The notes under the pieces: model-generated
What the model saw: the letters and a program-made list of their open reading frames with translations, nothing else
Told to the model about the DNA's origin: nothing
Database searches by the model: none
Shown: one piece after another, positions 52,312 through 61,508 of the stretch
Numbering within the stretch: position 1 is the first letter of the stretch
Layout of the letters: each line of letters begins with the position of its first letter
From: Bdellovibrio sp. CG22_combo_CG10-13_8_21_14_all_39_27
Lineage (GTDB): Bacteria; Bdellovibrionota; Bacteriovoracia; Bacteriovoracales; Bacteriovoracaceae
Direction: 5' to 3'
DNA length: 64,000 nucleotides
Assembly (NCBI GenBank): GCA_002786715.1
Contig: PCTW01000061.1
Coordinates: forward strand, 241,641 to 305,640
Position numbers and translations under genes: made by a program

Positions 52312-52731
52312 ATGTCATTTAGTAATAAAAATAATGATGAAGATATTGTTGCTGAAATCAACATGACTCCATTAATTGATATTATGCTCGTGCTGTTGAT
52401 CATTTTTATGGTGACATCCTCTTTGTCTCTCGAATCAGGTCTTACTATTGATGTTCCAAAGGTAGAAAAGACGGAGACATCATCTGACAGCAATGCTGTC
52501 ATGATCTCTTTAACTGCAGATGGAAAAATTGCGGTGCAGGGAAAACTCACAACTTTAGAAGATTTAAAAATGGAAGTGGCCAATGCTCTTCAAAAAGAGG
52601 GGACAGAGCTCGTGGTTCTTGAAGGGGATAAAGCCTCACAATTAGGAAATGCCGTAGAGATAATTGATATCGCAAAATCAGCGGGAGCAAAAAAGTTTGC
52701 CATTGCAGCTGAAGCAGAATCTAAAAAATAA
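52312..52731 (+). CDS. exbD: ExbD/TolR biopolymer transport protein
   Basis: 139 residues. One membrane span with the essential Asp: EINMTPLIDIMLVLLIIFMV, followed by a periplasmic domain (ISLTADGKIAVQGKLTTLED). Starts two bases after the ExbB stop. Together they make a motor that couples proton flow to an outer-membrane process. Confidence 0.92.
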   Translation: MSFSNKNNDEDIVAEINMTPLIDIMLVLLIIFMVTSSLSLESGLTIDVPKVEKTETSSDSNAVMISLTADGKIAVQGKLTTLEDLKMEVANALQKEGTELVVLEGDKASQLGNAVEIIDIAKSAGAKKFAIAAEAESKK

Positions 52732-52739
52732 TTATCAAT

Positions 52740-53459
52740 TTAGAGATCGAGACCATCGAGCTCATCAAAGCCGTCTCCAGCTCCGCCTTCGCCCTCTCCA
52801 CCAGCTTGAGGCTTGCTCATATCTTTTGATTTCTTATGAGCTTCAACTTTCGGCTCTACAGAAGCGATAAAATCTCTCAATAGAGTTCTTTCTCCTGGCT
52901 TGAGAAAACTAAATTTAACAGCAACTCGATAAGGCAATTTATCTGAACTGATAATACGACTTCTGATATTAAAAGCTCTACAGTAAGCGATTTCAGCATT
53001 TATAACAAAACGATTAGGTACTTGAAACTCAATCACGATAGATTGTCCTTCCACAAATTTGTGATTACAGAAAAAATACATGTGATCCATTCCCAGTTCA
53101 CCGAGAACAGTCATTCCACGATATTGTTTTTCAGTAGGGATATTTTGAGATCCTCTTTGAACGACAAATGTTGCTTCTTCATTTTCACTTTCTGCTGTTT
53201 CTTCAACTTCAGCAACGGCTTCCAGAGAAGGAGCCTCTTCTGATGGAGCAGCTTCCTCGCCACCACCTTCGAGAAGTTCAAGTTGAGCACCTTTTTGTTT
53301 ATAAGAGTATTCTTCAGCGATTTGTTTAGGGTCAACAGTTTCACCGTTGGCCGTTCTTTGTTCAATCACTGATTCAACTTCATCGCGTAAGCGCCAAAGC
53401 TTCAAAAAGATTTTTTTAATAAAAACTGGGTCTGTCGATTGATGATAAATCAAGGTCAT
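52740..53459 (-). CDS. PilZ-like domain protein
   Basis: 239 residues from ATG 53459 (AGGGAAGG upstream; an in-frame TTG at 53480 is possible). N-terminal helix, a Glu/Ala-rich low-complexity linker (~65-100), then a beta domain (MTVLGELGMDHMYFFCNHKF, GQSIVIEFQVPNRFVINAEI) and a Gly/Asp tail. The beta part resembles PilZ, but the c-di-GMP-binding RxxxR and DxSxxG are not visible, so binding is doubtful. Convergent with exbD. Confidence 0.55.
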   Translation of the reverse strand: MTLIYHQSTDPVFIKKIFLKLWRLRDEVESVIEQRTANGETVDPKQIAEEYSYKQKGAQLELLEGGGEEAAPSEEAPSLEAVAEVEETAESENEEATFVVQRGSQNIPTEKQYRGMTVLGELGMDHMYFFCNHKFVEGQSIVIEFQVPNRFVINAEIAYCRAFNIRSRIISSDKLPYRVAVKFSFLKPGERTLLRDFIASVEPKVEAHKKSKDMSKPQAGGEGEGGAGDGFDELDGLDL

Positions 53460-53640
53460 CCTTCCCTGAAAAGTGTCCAATTCCTATTATGCCGCAAATT
53501 CCATTGCGCGCCAAGTCGAGCACGGTTTTGGCAAATAATGCCCATATCGGTGAGCGCCGCATCAACAGCTTAGCCTTTAAAGATAGAAATATTTAAGGAA
53601 TTTCAGCCGTTTTAGCGGATTTTCCCTTGAGGAGGAATAA

Positions 53641-55332
53641 ATGAAGAGAGTCGTTCGTCAATTAGCACTGTTGGCCTCATTGGCACCTTTAGTGGCCAGT
53701 GCTGAGCTTGCCCCACACGTCCCTGGGGAATTAATCGTAAAACTGAAAAGCGGCAATAAGGCGAGCTTAGAGAAGCAAATCTCTTCACTCGGTCTTCAAA
53801 TGGAAAGAACAATTCCATTGAGCTATGGCGATTTATTTGTCGTTAAAGTTCCAGCACAAAAATCTTTAGAAGGTGCGATTTCTCAACTTCAAGATAGTGA
53901 TGGCATTGAATATGCTGAACCCAATTTTATCTATCAAGTTAATGATCCTTATATGGGAGGAATGTCTGTTGAATTGGATAACTATTCAACAAACTCTTCG
54001 GCGCCGAACGATCCAAGCTTTGGAAGTCTTTGGGGACTTGTTAATAATGGAAGTAATGAACCTCAGCGTTCAGTTCCAGGATTAGCTGGTGCTGATATTG
54101 ATGCACTTAAAGCATGGGACATTACGAAAGGTTCAAGAAAAGTAAAGATTGCGATTATCGATACTGGTATTGATTACAATCACCCAGATCTTAAAGATAA
54201 TATCTGGACCAATCAAGCAGAGGCTAATGGTAAACCTGGCGTTGATGATGATGGTAACGGTTATATCGATGATGTTCACGGATATGACTTTGCTAACGAC
54301 GATGGTGACCCACTTGATGATCATTCACATGGTTCTCATTGTGCCGGAACCATCGGCGCTGTTCATGATAACGGAGTAGGTGTTGCTGGTGTCATGAGTG
54401 AAGTTTCACTGGTTGCCGTAAAGTTTTTAACCGGAAGTGGTTCAGGAACTCTTGAAGCTGCCGTTAAATCAATCGACTATGCTACTAAAATGAATGTGGA
54501 TCTTATGAGTAACTCTTGGGGAGGCGGTGGCTTCACTCAAACTTTAAAAGATGCCATTCAAAGAGCTTCTGATGCTGGGATCATTTTCACCGCTGCTGCT
54601 GGTAATGATTCTGCTAATAATGATAGCTCTCCTCATTATCCGTCAAATTATGATGTTCCTAACGTTGTCTCAGTTGCAGCTTCTACTGCTCAAGATACAT
54701 TAGCGAGTTTCTCGTGCTACGGAAAAAATACCGTTCACATTGCAGCTCCAGGACATCGTATTCTTTCAACTGTTAAAGAAGGTGGATACGCAGTTTATTC
54801 AGGTACATCAATGGCCACTCCTCACGTTTCAGGAGCTCTTGGTCTTTTATTAGCTCAAGAAGGCAGAATGTCTCATCAGGATATGAGAGAAAGAATCATG
54901 GCCACCTCTGAACCTGTTAGTGCTCTTCGTGGAAGAACTATTAACTCTGGTCGTTTGAATGCATTTAACCTCTTGATGGATATTCGTCCAAATCGTCCAG
55001 GTCCAAAGCCTGGTCAATGGCAACGCATTCGTTTAAGTGATGTATGGGAATCTGCTCATCCTTACGTTGACAATGCCAATGTCGAAAAGATTTTCAGCGT
55101 ACCGGGTGCAAAGTTTATTCGCTTGGTTGTAAAAAAATTCGATCTCGAGAAAAACTATGACTTTATTCAAGTGACTGGTGTTAACCGTCAGACAGTTGTT
55201 GAAAAGGTATCTGGAGCAGGAACAGACTATACGACAGATTATGTAGAAGGTGACACACTCGTGGCCAACTTTAAATCTGATAGCTCCGTTAACAAATGGG
55301 GATATTCGGTAGAAGAAATTGAAATTCAATAA
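53641..55332 (+). CDS. exported subtilisin-like serine protease
   Basis: 563 residues, signal peptide MKRVVRQLALLASLAPLVASA, then an I9-type propeptide (PGELIVKLKSGNKASLEKQI). S8 triad: Asp174 (AIIDTGIDYNHP), His230 (HGSHCAGTI) and Ser390 (YSGTSMATPHVSGA); oxyanion Asn in TAAAGNDS. Acidic calcium-type loop DDDGNGYIDDVHGYD. Residues ~455-563 form a beta domain resembling a CUB or P-domain. GAGGAGGAATAA precedes the ATG. A secreted digestive protease. Confidence 0.95.
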   Translation: MKRVVRQLALLASLAPLVASAELAPHVPGELIVKLKSGNKASLEKQISSLGLQMERTIPLSYGDLFVVKVPAQKSLEGAISQLQDSDGIEYAEPNFIYQVNDPYMGGMSVELDNYSTNSSAPNDPSFGSLWGLVNNGSNEPQRSVPGLAGADIDALKAWDITKGSRKVKIAIIDTGIDYNHPDLKDNIWTNQAEANGKPGVDDDGNGYIDDVHGYDFANDDGDPLDDHSHGSHCAGTIGAVHDNGVGVAGVMSEVSLVAVKFLTGSGSGTLEAAVKSIDYATKMNVDLMSNSWGGGGFTQTLKDAIQRASDAGIIFTAAAGNDSANNDSSPHYPSNYDVPNVVSVAASTAQDTLASFSCYGKNTVHIAAPGHRILSTVKEGGYAVYSGTSMATPHVSGALGLLLAQEGRMSHQDMRERIMATSEPVSALRGRTINSGRLNAFNLLMDIRPNRPGPKPGQWQRIRLSDVWESAHPYVDNANVEKIFSVPGAKFIRLVVKKFDLEKNYDFIQVTGVNRQTVVEKVSGAGTDYTTDYVEGDTLVANFKSDSSVNKWGYSVEEIEIQ

Positions 55333-55343
55333 GTAAATGATCT

Positions 55344-55371
55344 AGCCCCTCTTCGGAGGGGCTTTTTTTTT
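55344..55371. terminator. terminator between subtilisin and hybrid kinase genes
   Basis: AGCCCCTC/GAGGGGCT stem with a TTCG loop and nine T on the plus strand; the run ends within the stop of the convergent kinase gene. Confidence 0.92.
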
Positions 55372-57535
55372 AAGCAGATTCTTTTCTTAGTGTTTCTTGT
55401 TCTTTAATAATCCCTTCAATTTCTTCAATCAATTTGGGAGCTTCTTTCTTAAGGGATGTTAAAAGCTCGATTAGCCCGCTATTATCATGCACAGAAGCTT
55501 TTTGTTCTATTGCTAAAGCGCAGTTTCGCAATGGCTCACAAAAGAAATTTGAGATGGCTCCTTTTAAAGAGTGCGCAGACATCCTAATTGTTTCAAAATC
55601 ATCGAGTTCTATCGCTTGATCTAATTCTTCAAAAGCCTGAGAGAATCGTAATTGGAATTGTTCCTTGAGTGTCTGAATGAGCTCAATATCATATTCAAAA
55701 TGTTCAAGAAGCTGCTCTTTATCGACAAAACCAGAAGCATTTTTGTTTGTTACAAGAGTCAGAACTGCATCTTTCTTTTCAAGTTCTTTATAAAGAACTC
55801 TCGGGTCTTGATAATAGCTACAATGTTTTTTAATTGAATTTCTAAGAGAATGAAGAGAAATGGGCTTTGCTAAAAAGTCGATAATTCCAGATTGCATAAG
55901 ATTCTCTTGCTCAATATCAACAACGTTAGCCGAGACTGCAACAATTTTTGGGGCTCTTTCTTTAAGAGTCTCTTTTATTTTTTGAGATGAAGTTATGCCG
56001 TTCATGATAGGCATTTGGATATCCATGAGAATGAGGTCAAAACTTTCTTCAATCGTGGCATTAAATGCTTCTAATCCGTTAGAGACAATTTTAAAACGGT
56101 ACCCCAACTTTTCAAGATGATTAGAAAGAAGCTTTTGATTAATTAAGTTATCTTCTGCAACAAGAATATAGGAGTCTGATCCACGTTGGAGAAGAGGAGC
56201 TTGATGAACGCTGTGTGATTTTTCAGGTGTACTTATCTGAATTGGTTGTGCCTCTAAAACAAAGCTAAAACGGCTTCCTTTACCGACAGAGCTTCTGACG
56301 ATAATTCCTGTTCCCATGAGCATACATAGTCTTTGGCAAATGGCCAAACCTAAACCTGTTCCCCATTGCTGGCCATTATTTTCTGATTTCTGTCTGAAAG
56401 GTATAAAAAGATTACTAAGCTGATCGCGCTCGATTCCATGACCCGTGTCTTCAACTGTAAATCTATATTGATTTTTTTTTTGTTCATGTTCGACAATAAT
56501 TTTAACATGTCCTCTTGAAGTGAATTTAATGGCATTTGAAACGAGGTTTGATAGTACTTGTGACAATCTTTTTTCATCAAGAATCAAGGAATCTGGAATA
56601 TCGTGGTCAGCAATCCAACTGAGTTGTATTCCTTTTGAACTAGCGCTAAAGCTAAAAAGTGAAACGAGTTGATCGAGCATTGTTCGAATTTCAGTAGGGG
56701 ATTTCATGAGTTGAATCTCGCCCTTATCAAGTTGTGAAAAGTCGATAACGTCTCGAAGAATGAGGTTAAGAGCTTCCGCCGAATCCTTTATGTGAGAGAG
56801 ATACTCTCTTTGGTCATTACTTAAACTTGACCCCATCATAACTTCACTAAGACCCAAAATACCATTGAGAGGAGTTTTGATTTCATGAGAAATAGTTGTC
56901 CAGAAAGTATTTTTCTCTTGAATGGCAGCTTCAGCAACATCAGAGGCGCGTTTGAGTTCTTCTTCTGATTTCAGAGATTGTCTTTCATAGAGACGCGCAA
57001 AAACTGTTGAAAAAATGACAAGGCTTAAAGTTGAAATTGCTCTGTAACTATAAGAGTTCGCGAGTTCGGATTGAATCATTGGAATTTGATCATAATTATG
57101 GAGAAGCCCTATAAAAATGAGTTCAACAATTGTCGTAAAGGCAATCCACAGACCAACATTTGGGCCTAAAAAGAAAATACTTACGATTGGAATTATTCCA
57201 AACCAACTTATGCCATTTGAATAGAATCCACCTTCATTGATTGAATTTATAGGAATGAGAATCATTCCCGCTGCAATGAGTATAGAAGCTGAGAAACGAA
57301 AGTTCTTAGAAGCTTTTAATGAAACAGGGACGAATAAAAGTGAGAGTAGTCCAAAAAGGTGAGGGTAGCTGAACTCGCCGGTAACAATTCCTTTTTGTAG
57401 TAGGGAAATAAAAACTAAAATTCCAAAAACGGGAAGCGACTGCAAGAGAAGAATGGATTTTTCGTATTCTCGAATATTCGAAAAGCTACTTTTCGGCGGA
57501 ATAAAAAATTGAAACCATTTATTGTCACGAAACAT
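55370..57535 (-). CDS. BarA-like hybrid histidine kinase
   Basis: 721 residues. About six N-terminal spans (~25-180), a short coiled coil, HisKA FWTTISHEIKTPLNGILGLS (His near 218), HATPase with NLVSNAIKFTS, VEDTGHGIE and GTGLGLAIC, a receiver with LILMDIQMPIMNG (Asp near 513), and an Hpt domain with SAHSLKGAISNFF (His near 647). All four phosphorelay residues are present in one chain. The separate response regulator is not nearby. The membrane input resembles that of the two kinases at 45619-48140. Confidence 0.93.
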   Translation of the reverse strand: MFRDNKWFQFFIPPKSSFSNIREYEKSILLLQSLPVFGILVFISLLQKGIVTGEFSYPHLFGLLSLLFVPVSLKASKNFRFSASILIAAGMILIPINSINEGGFYSNGISWFGIIPIVSIFFLGPNVGLWIAFTTIVELIFIGLLHNYDQIPMIQSELANSYSYRAISTLSLVIFSTVFARLYERQSLKSEEELKRASDVAEAAIQEKNTFWTTISHEIKTPLNGILGLSEVMMGSSLSNDQREYLSHIKDSAEALNLILRDVIDFSQLDKGEIQLMKSPTEIRTMLDQLVSLFSFSASSKGIQLSWIADHDIPDSLILDEKRLSQVLSNLVSNAIKFTSRGHVKIIVEHEQKKNQYRFTVEDTGHGIERDQLSNLFIPFRQKSENNGQQWGTGLGLAICQRLCMLMGTGIIVRSSVGKGSRFSFVLEAQPIQISTPEKSHSVHQAPLLQRGSDSYILVAEDNLINQKLLSNHLEKLGYRFKIVSNGLEAFNATIEESFDLILMDIQMPIMNGITSSQKIKETLKERAPKIVAVSANVVDIEQENLMQSGIIDFLAKPISLHSLRNSIKKHCSYYQDPRVLYKELEKKDAVLTLVTNKNASGFVDKEQLLEHFEYDIELIQTLKEQFQLRFSQAFEELDQAIELDDFETIRMSAHSLKGAISNFFCEPLRNCALAIEQKASVHDNSGLIELLTSLKKEAPKLIEEIEGIIKEQETLRKESA

Positions 57536-57589
57536 TGAGTTTCCCCTTCCGTAACTTATCGGAAAGGAAGGAGATAACGTTAGAACGAC

Positions 57590-57616
57590 AAAAGCCGATC
57601 ATAAAGATCGGCTTTT
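57590..57616 (-). terminator. possible terminator of rpmB
   Basis: AAAAGCCGATC/GATCGGCTTTT stem with loop ATAAA between rpmB and the kinase gene. On the minus strand the T-run is only four bases, so it may be weak. Confidence 0.6.
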
Positions 57617-57647
57617 GCACTATTCAATAACTTGCGTAATTAAAAGA

Positions 57648-57884
57648 TTAAGCTTCGAATAGGTGGCTATACTTTCTTAAAAACTTAGAAAGTGAACCAA
57701 CTTTATCAAGTGTTCTGATCGCTCTTGTAGACAAGCGCAAACGAACAGTTAAGCCTGTTTCTGGGTCAAAAACTTTCTTCGTTTGAAGATTTGGTTTTTG
57801 AGTCATCTTAGTTTTATTGTTAGCATGAGAAACTTTGTTTCCTACTAATCTTCTTTTACCAGTTAAATCACACATGCGTGCCAT
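57648..57884 (-). CDS. rpmB: 50S ribosomal protein L28
   Basis: 78 residues: MARMCDLTGKRRLVGNKVSH, NNKTKMTQKPNLQTKKVF, VRLRLSTRAIRTLDKVG. Normal length. AAGGAATTAGTC precedes the ATG. Separate from rpmG, although the two genes are often neighbours. Confidence 0.96.
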   Translation of the reverse strand: MARMCDLTGKRRLVGNKVSHANNKTKMTQKPNLQTKKVFDPETGLTVRLRLSTRAIRTLDKVGSLSKFLRKYSHLFEA

Positions 57885-57948
57885 GACTAATTCCTTTGCT
57901 TTCTACATCAACAACAGTCAGAGTTTTTATCGCTAAAGATGCCAAAAA

Positions 57949-58434
57949 TCAAGAACTTCTTTCTGTTGCCCAGCCTGCAGCCACTAAACGCTTACCAGCT
58001 TCAACGGCACAGGTTTTATGCTCAAATCCCTGTTTTCCTGTGAGAAAAAGAATAAGTGTTCCCCATTTTTGAGCCGGAATGAGAGTTTCGAGATGAGGCG
58101 AATCTTTTTTGCGCATCGCAAGGTCTCCACCTTTTATACTTTCTGGCAAAGGATTAAGTGAAAGTGAAAAGGCCAAGTCGCGACTTCCGTCATCGTGCCA
58201 GATTCCATCTTCATCTGGGGAAGTTCTGAGCGAGATGATGTGTTCGACCGAATAATTGTTGAGGTAATGAGAAAGTTTTTGACCAATAAGGCCCGTGCTT
58301 TGAACTTGATCAGACAACCATTGATCAAGGGCCACCCAATTCTCTTGCTGAACCCAGGTTTCAACTTCCACTGGTAGTGAAAGTGAAAAGAAGCAATGTC
58401 CAAGAGTTTGGAAATTTGGATCATTAATTGTCAT
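57949..58434 (-). CDS. 2OG-Fe(II) oxygenase-like protein
   Basis: 161 residues. The iron-binding HxD lies in DGIWHDDGSRDLAFSLSLN (His near 79), the distal His in GFEHKTCAVEAGKRLVAAGW (near 138) with the 2-oxoglutarate-binding Arg nine residues later. The double-stranded beta-helix strands between them are visible. Probably hydroxylates a protein or small molecule. GAGGACC precedes the ATG. Divergent from the next gene by 31 bases. Confidence 0.78.
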   Translation of the reverse strand: MTINDPNFQTLGHCFFSLSLPVEVETWVQQENWVALDQWLSDQVQSTGLIGQKLSHYLNNYSVEHIISLRTSPDEDGIWHDDGSRDLAFSLSLNPLPESIKGGDLAMRKKDSPHLETLIPAQKWGTLILFLTGKQGFEHKTCAVEAGKRLVAAGWATERSS

Positions 58435-58465
58435 GAATAGGTCCTCAAGGTTACAATCCTCTTAC

Positions 58466-59389
58466 ATGAATAAAAAAAATATCGCAATCATTTCGTTTCT
58501 TGTTGTGGCCCTCGCAATGGTCTTTTACATGATGAGACCAATTGAATTGAATCAGGTGTCCTCTCAAATCGTCGAGGTCCAAGAAAAACCACAAGCTGAA
58601 GTGATTAATCAAATTGTTATAGAAAAAAACTCACCAGATCAAAAAGAAGCCATTATTAAAGTGGAACAAAAATCATCGCTTACTTCTGAACAGAAAAAAT
58701 CAGAACTACAAAAAATGATGTTGGAGCTATCCAAGTATGATGATCGTTGTGTTGAGAGCGATAAAAAACAATTCCCGGATGATCGTCTGATCGATGTTAA
58801 CGATCCTTTTTACACTAAACCTGAAATGGTTATACAAAAAATGCATGATGGAGTTTGGGAAAATATGAATCGCCCAATCTCAAGAGAAGCTCGTGAATTG
58901 ATGAAAGAAATTGTCAATCAAGACTCGCAAGTCGATACATCCGAACTCTATGCCCAGTTAAATGCAATTGAAATTTGTAGACCAGCGCGGACAATGACTT
59001 ATGTCGAAACAGTATTTGAAGCTTTTAAGCATCACAAATGGAATGACAAAGTTCGCCAAGAAATTCTTTTTGTGACTTATTCGATGTTTGAATTCGTTAT
59101 TAAAAAGGAATTTTCCACTCCTAATTTGCTTTTAATGTTGTCCATGATGAGAACCATGTCAGAAAATGGAGTCATCCCTAAAGAAAATCTTGAAGATATC
59201 AATAGAGTTTTTACCAGAGTGGTCGATCAAGAAAAATATTTTAGGGACACTTTGAGAGACGGCAAAAGCGCTGAAGAGAAAGTGACAACTTTTAAAGAGG
59301 ATTTTCAAGTCAAAGATGAGATGGGGCAAGAGATCATGAATATGATGAGGGAATACCGTCGTCGCTACGCTCCCGATTTTTCAGAATAA
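58466..59389 (+). CDS. membrane-anchored protein of unknown function
   Basis: 307 residues from ATG 58466, where an N-terminal anchor begins (NIAIISFLVVALAMVFYMM). A linker with Lys/Glu-rich helix follows to ~residue 85; the rest (~90-307) is helical with two Cys (DDRCVESD, AIEICRPA). The periplasmic part has no recognised domain. Weak Shine-Dalgarno. Confidence 0.65.
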   Translation: MNKKNIAIISFLVVALAMVFYMMRPIELNQVSSQIVEVQEKPQAEVINQIVIEKNSPDQKEAIIKVEQKSSLTSEQKKSELQKMMLELSKYDDRCVESDKKQFPDDRLIDVNDPFYTKPEMVIQKMHDGVWENMNRPISREARELMKEIVNQDSQVDTSELYAQLNAIEICRPARTMTYVETVFEAFKHHKWNDKVRQEILFVTYSMFEFVIKKEFSTPNLLLMLSMMRTMSENGVIPKENLEDINRVFTRVVDQEKYFRDTLRDGKSAEEKVTTFKEDFQVKDEMGQEIMNMMREYRRRYAPDFSE

Positions 59390-59390
59390 T

Positions 59391-60389
59391 TTATTCCATA
59401 CAGAGGTAAATTTGTTTTTCAATCATTCCTTGATCGAGACAAAGTTGTTTTATTTTTTGTAGCATCCATAGTCTCATCGGGCGAGGATAACGAACTTTTC
59501 CGTCGAGTCCTTTGATAAATTCTTGAGCATGCATGCGACTTTCTGGATAGTTTTTTTGTACTTGGTGATAAACGTCTTTGGTAAAACGTACAACCCCCAA
59601 AGAGAGATAGGCGACTTTTTCTAGAGGAAAATGCTCCTTCATTTGAGAGATGAGTACTTGATACTTTTCAACAAAATCATCACTGTGAATAATTGGGTCT
59701 AAATGGACTGCAATATGAAATCCCTTGGCCACAAGCTCTTGCATGGCCTTGAGGCGATGCGAAGTTCGAGGAGTTAAAAGGTCTATTTCCTGGCTTTCTT
59801 TTTGAGGAGAAAGGGAAAAGCTAATATACATATTGGGCAAGGGAGAAAGTTTTAAAATTTCTTTGATATTTACTGATTTGGTTCTAAGCTCCCATAGGGC
59901 TTGAGGATGATGTTTAAAAAAATTGTGATAAAGCGGAAGCTCTTTGGTTAAATGAGAGAGCGCCAATGAATCGGAGAATTCTCCAGCGTGAAACCATACT
60001 TTTTCTTGGGAAAAATCCTGCAACTTATCACTCATCGCTTGGATGACTTCTTCATGATTGATGAACCACACCAGATCAGGAGAGTCGAAATGCCCTTGGA
60101 GGTAGCAGTACTCACATTCGTAAATGCAATTATAGGCATGAACATAATAAAAATGGGGCTCTCCTGAGAGACCATAAGCAGGAGGAGCGAGCTTGATCAA
60201 TTCTCCACGTTTTTGACCAATATATAAGTTGAGCCCGTCACGTTTTTGGAGATAAGGCTTTTTGACTCTTCCAAAATAATGATCGATGCGATCAATTTTC
60301 TTAAATTCAATTGAACTAAATTTTTCGCGAAGTTGATGAACTTGGGGAGAGTCAAAGCACTCTTCCTCGACAAAAACGCGATTAAACAT
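59391..60389 (-). CDS. spore photoproduct lyase-like radical SAM enzyme
   Basis: 332 residues from ATG 60389. Radical SAM motif CIYECEYCYLQGHF (Cys at ~107, 111, 114) in the SPL setting (YYVHAYNCIYECEYC); also VWFHAGEFSDSLAL and LWELRTKSVNI as in SplB. SPL repairs thymine dimers of spores, but this organism shows no spore genes, so another substrate or a DNA-repair role outside sporulation is likely. Overlaps the upstream nucleosidase-like gene by eight bases. Confidence 0.85.
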   Translation of the reverse strand: MFNRVFVEEECFDSPQVHQLREKFSSIEFKKIDRIDHYFGRVKKPYLQKRDGLNLYIGQKRGELIKLAPPAYGLSGEPHFYYVHAYNCIYECEYCYLQGHFDSPDLVWFINHEEVIQAMSDKLQDFSQEKVWFHAGEFSDSLALSHLTKELPLYHNFFKHHPQALWELRTKSVNIKEILKLSPLPNMYISFSLSPQKESQEIDLLTPRTSHRLKAMQELVAKGFHIAVHLDPIIHSDDFVEKYQVLISQMKEHFPLEKVAYLSLGVVRFTKDVYHQVQKNYPESRMHAQEFIKGLDGKVRYPRPMRLWMLQKIKQLCLDQGMIEKQIYLCME

Positions 60390-61434
60390 CGATGTCACCA
60401 TTTAAAATCTTCTGATATTTTGCAAAGTCAAAAGTTTCCAGAGCTCTTTTTAAATGCTCGAGATGGCGCGGATGTTGGATGATTGCCTGAAGATGAAGCT
60501 CGTCTGTCTCAAGTGTTTTATCATATTTGGTTTTTAAAGTGCCCGAGTTTAATTGTGCGAGCTCTAGTTCAAGCGATTGGTGAATCTTTGTGTGAAAGGG
60601 ATTGATCAGCCCCCACAGCTTTTCCAGGATTACTGATGACTTTTCCTTAGGGCGAGTTTTCTCAAGGGCAAGTTCATTTAAGTTCAAAGTCGATAGTACC
60701 AAATTCCAATCAAGCTGCTTACGTTGCAGGGCTTCGATGGCATTTTTTAACTCTCTTTTCTGACTGACCGTCCAGTGAAATCCCCTGAGCTCAGAGGGAA
60801 TGATGAAATCATGGAGCTCTTTTAAGTATTCTTTTGCTGCTAATGAATCGACGACATCAAAAAGTTGCTCTGACCAAAATTCTGCTTTCTCTTTTACAGC
60901 AACACATATTTCTGAACCATGACCGGCAAAATCGCTAACGATTTTTATCACCGAAAATGGTCTGTGAAATAATTGGCAGACTGAAGCTATTCCCCAGGCT
61001 TCGCGATCAACTAATTGGGCAAAGTTTTCAAGTTTTTCTGCATAATCACTTTTGAGTACTCTTTGATGAGTGGTAATAAGATCGTACTTCGGTAAATCGG
61101 TGAGAGTTTCAGAAGAAAAAGATTTAAACTCCATCGCTCCATCATTTTCTAAGTAGCACGTTCTTGTTTCAACTAGGGAATCGATTTCAATTCCAGCGCG
61201 CAGGGAACCACAAACGCCAAGATTGAGAACAGAACTTATTTCAGTACTAAATACGGCCAAAACGGCGGCCAATTTTTGCGATGCTTGCAAATGGCCCTCG
61301 CCACATATAAGCAACCAATCTTGCTGATCTTTGTAGAGACCTTCGAAAGCAAAGGCGACCGCTTTGAACGCACGATGCTTGAGAAAAGCTTGGGCTTCTC
61401 CTCGATGAGCAAATACATACAAAATTGACTTCAT
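60382..61434 (-). CDS. nucleoside phosphorylase-like protein with C-terminal extension
   Basis: 350 residues from ATG 61434 (Met-Lys-Ser). Residues 1-190 resemble the MTA/SAH nucleosidase and purine phosphorylase fold: LLICGEGHLQASQKLAAVLA, SSVLNLGVCGSLRAG, VDREAWGIASVCQLF (the Met-Glu motif region) and IVSDFAG with the general-acid Asp. A helical extension of ~150 residues has no family I know. Co-transcribed with the SPL-like gene, which makes a shared nucleoside or DNA-lesion pathway plausible. Confidence 0.75.
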   Translation of the reverse strand: MKSILYVFAHRGEAQAFLKHRAFKAVAFAFEGLYKDQQDWLLICGEGHLQASQKLAAVLAVFSTEISSVLNLGVCGSLRAGIEIDSLVETRTCYLENDGAMEFKSFSSETLTDLPKYDLITTHQRVLKSDYAEKLENFAQLVDREAWGIASVCQLFHRPFSVIKIVSDFAGHGSEICVAVKEKAEFWSEQLFDVVDSLAAKEYLKELHDFIIPSELRGFHWTVSQKRELKNAIEALQRKQLDWNLVLSTLNLNELALEKTRPKEKSSVILEKLWGLINPFHTKIHQSLELELAQLNSGTLKTKYDKTLETDELHLQAIIQHPRHLEHLKRALETFDFAKYQKILNGDIDV

Positions 61435-61508
61435 TACTAATGGGTCCTTGAAAGGCAAGTTCACTCACTTTATAGTATTGCCCTTAACCCTCGTCAAATG
61501 GAGTATCT

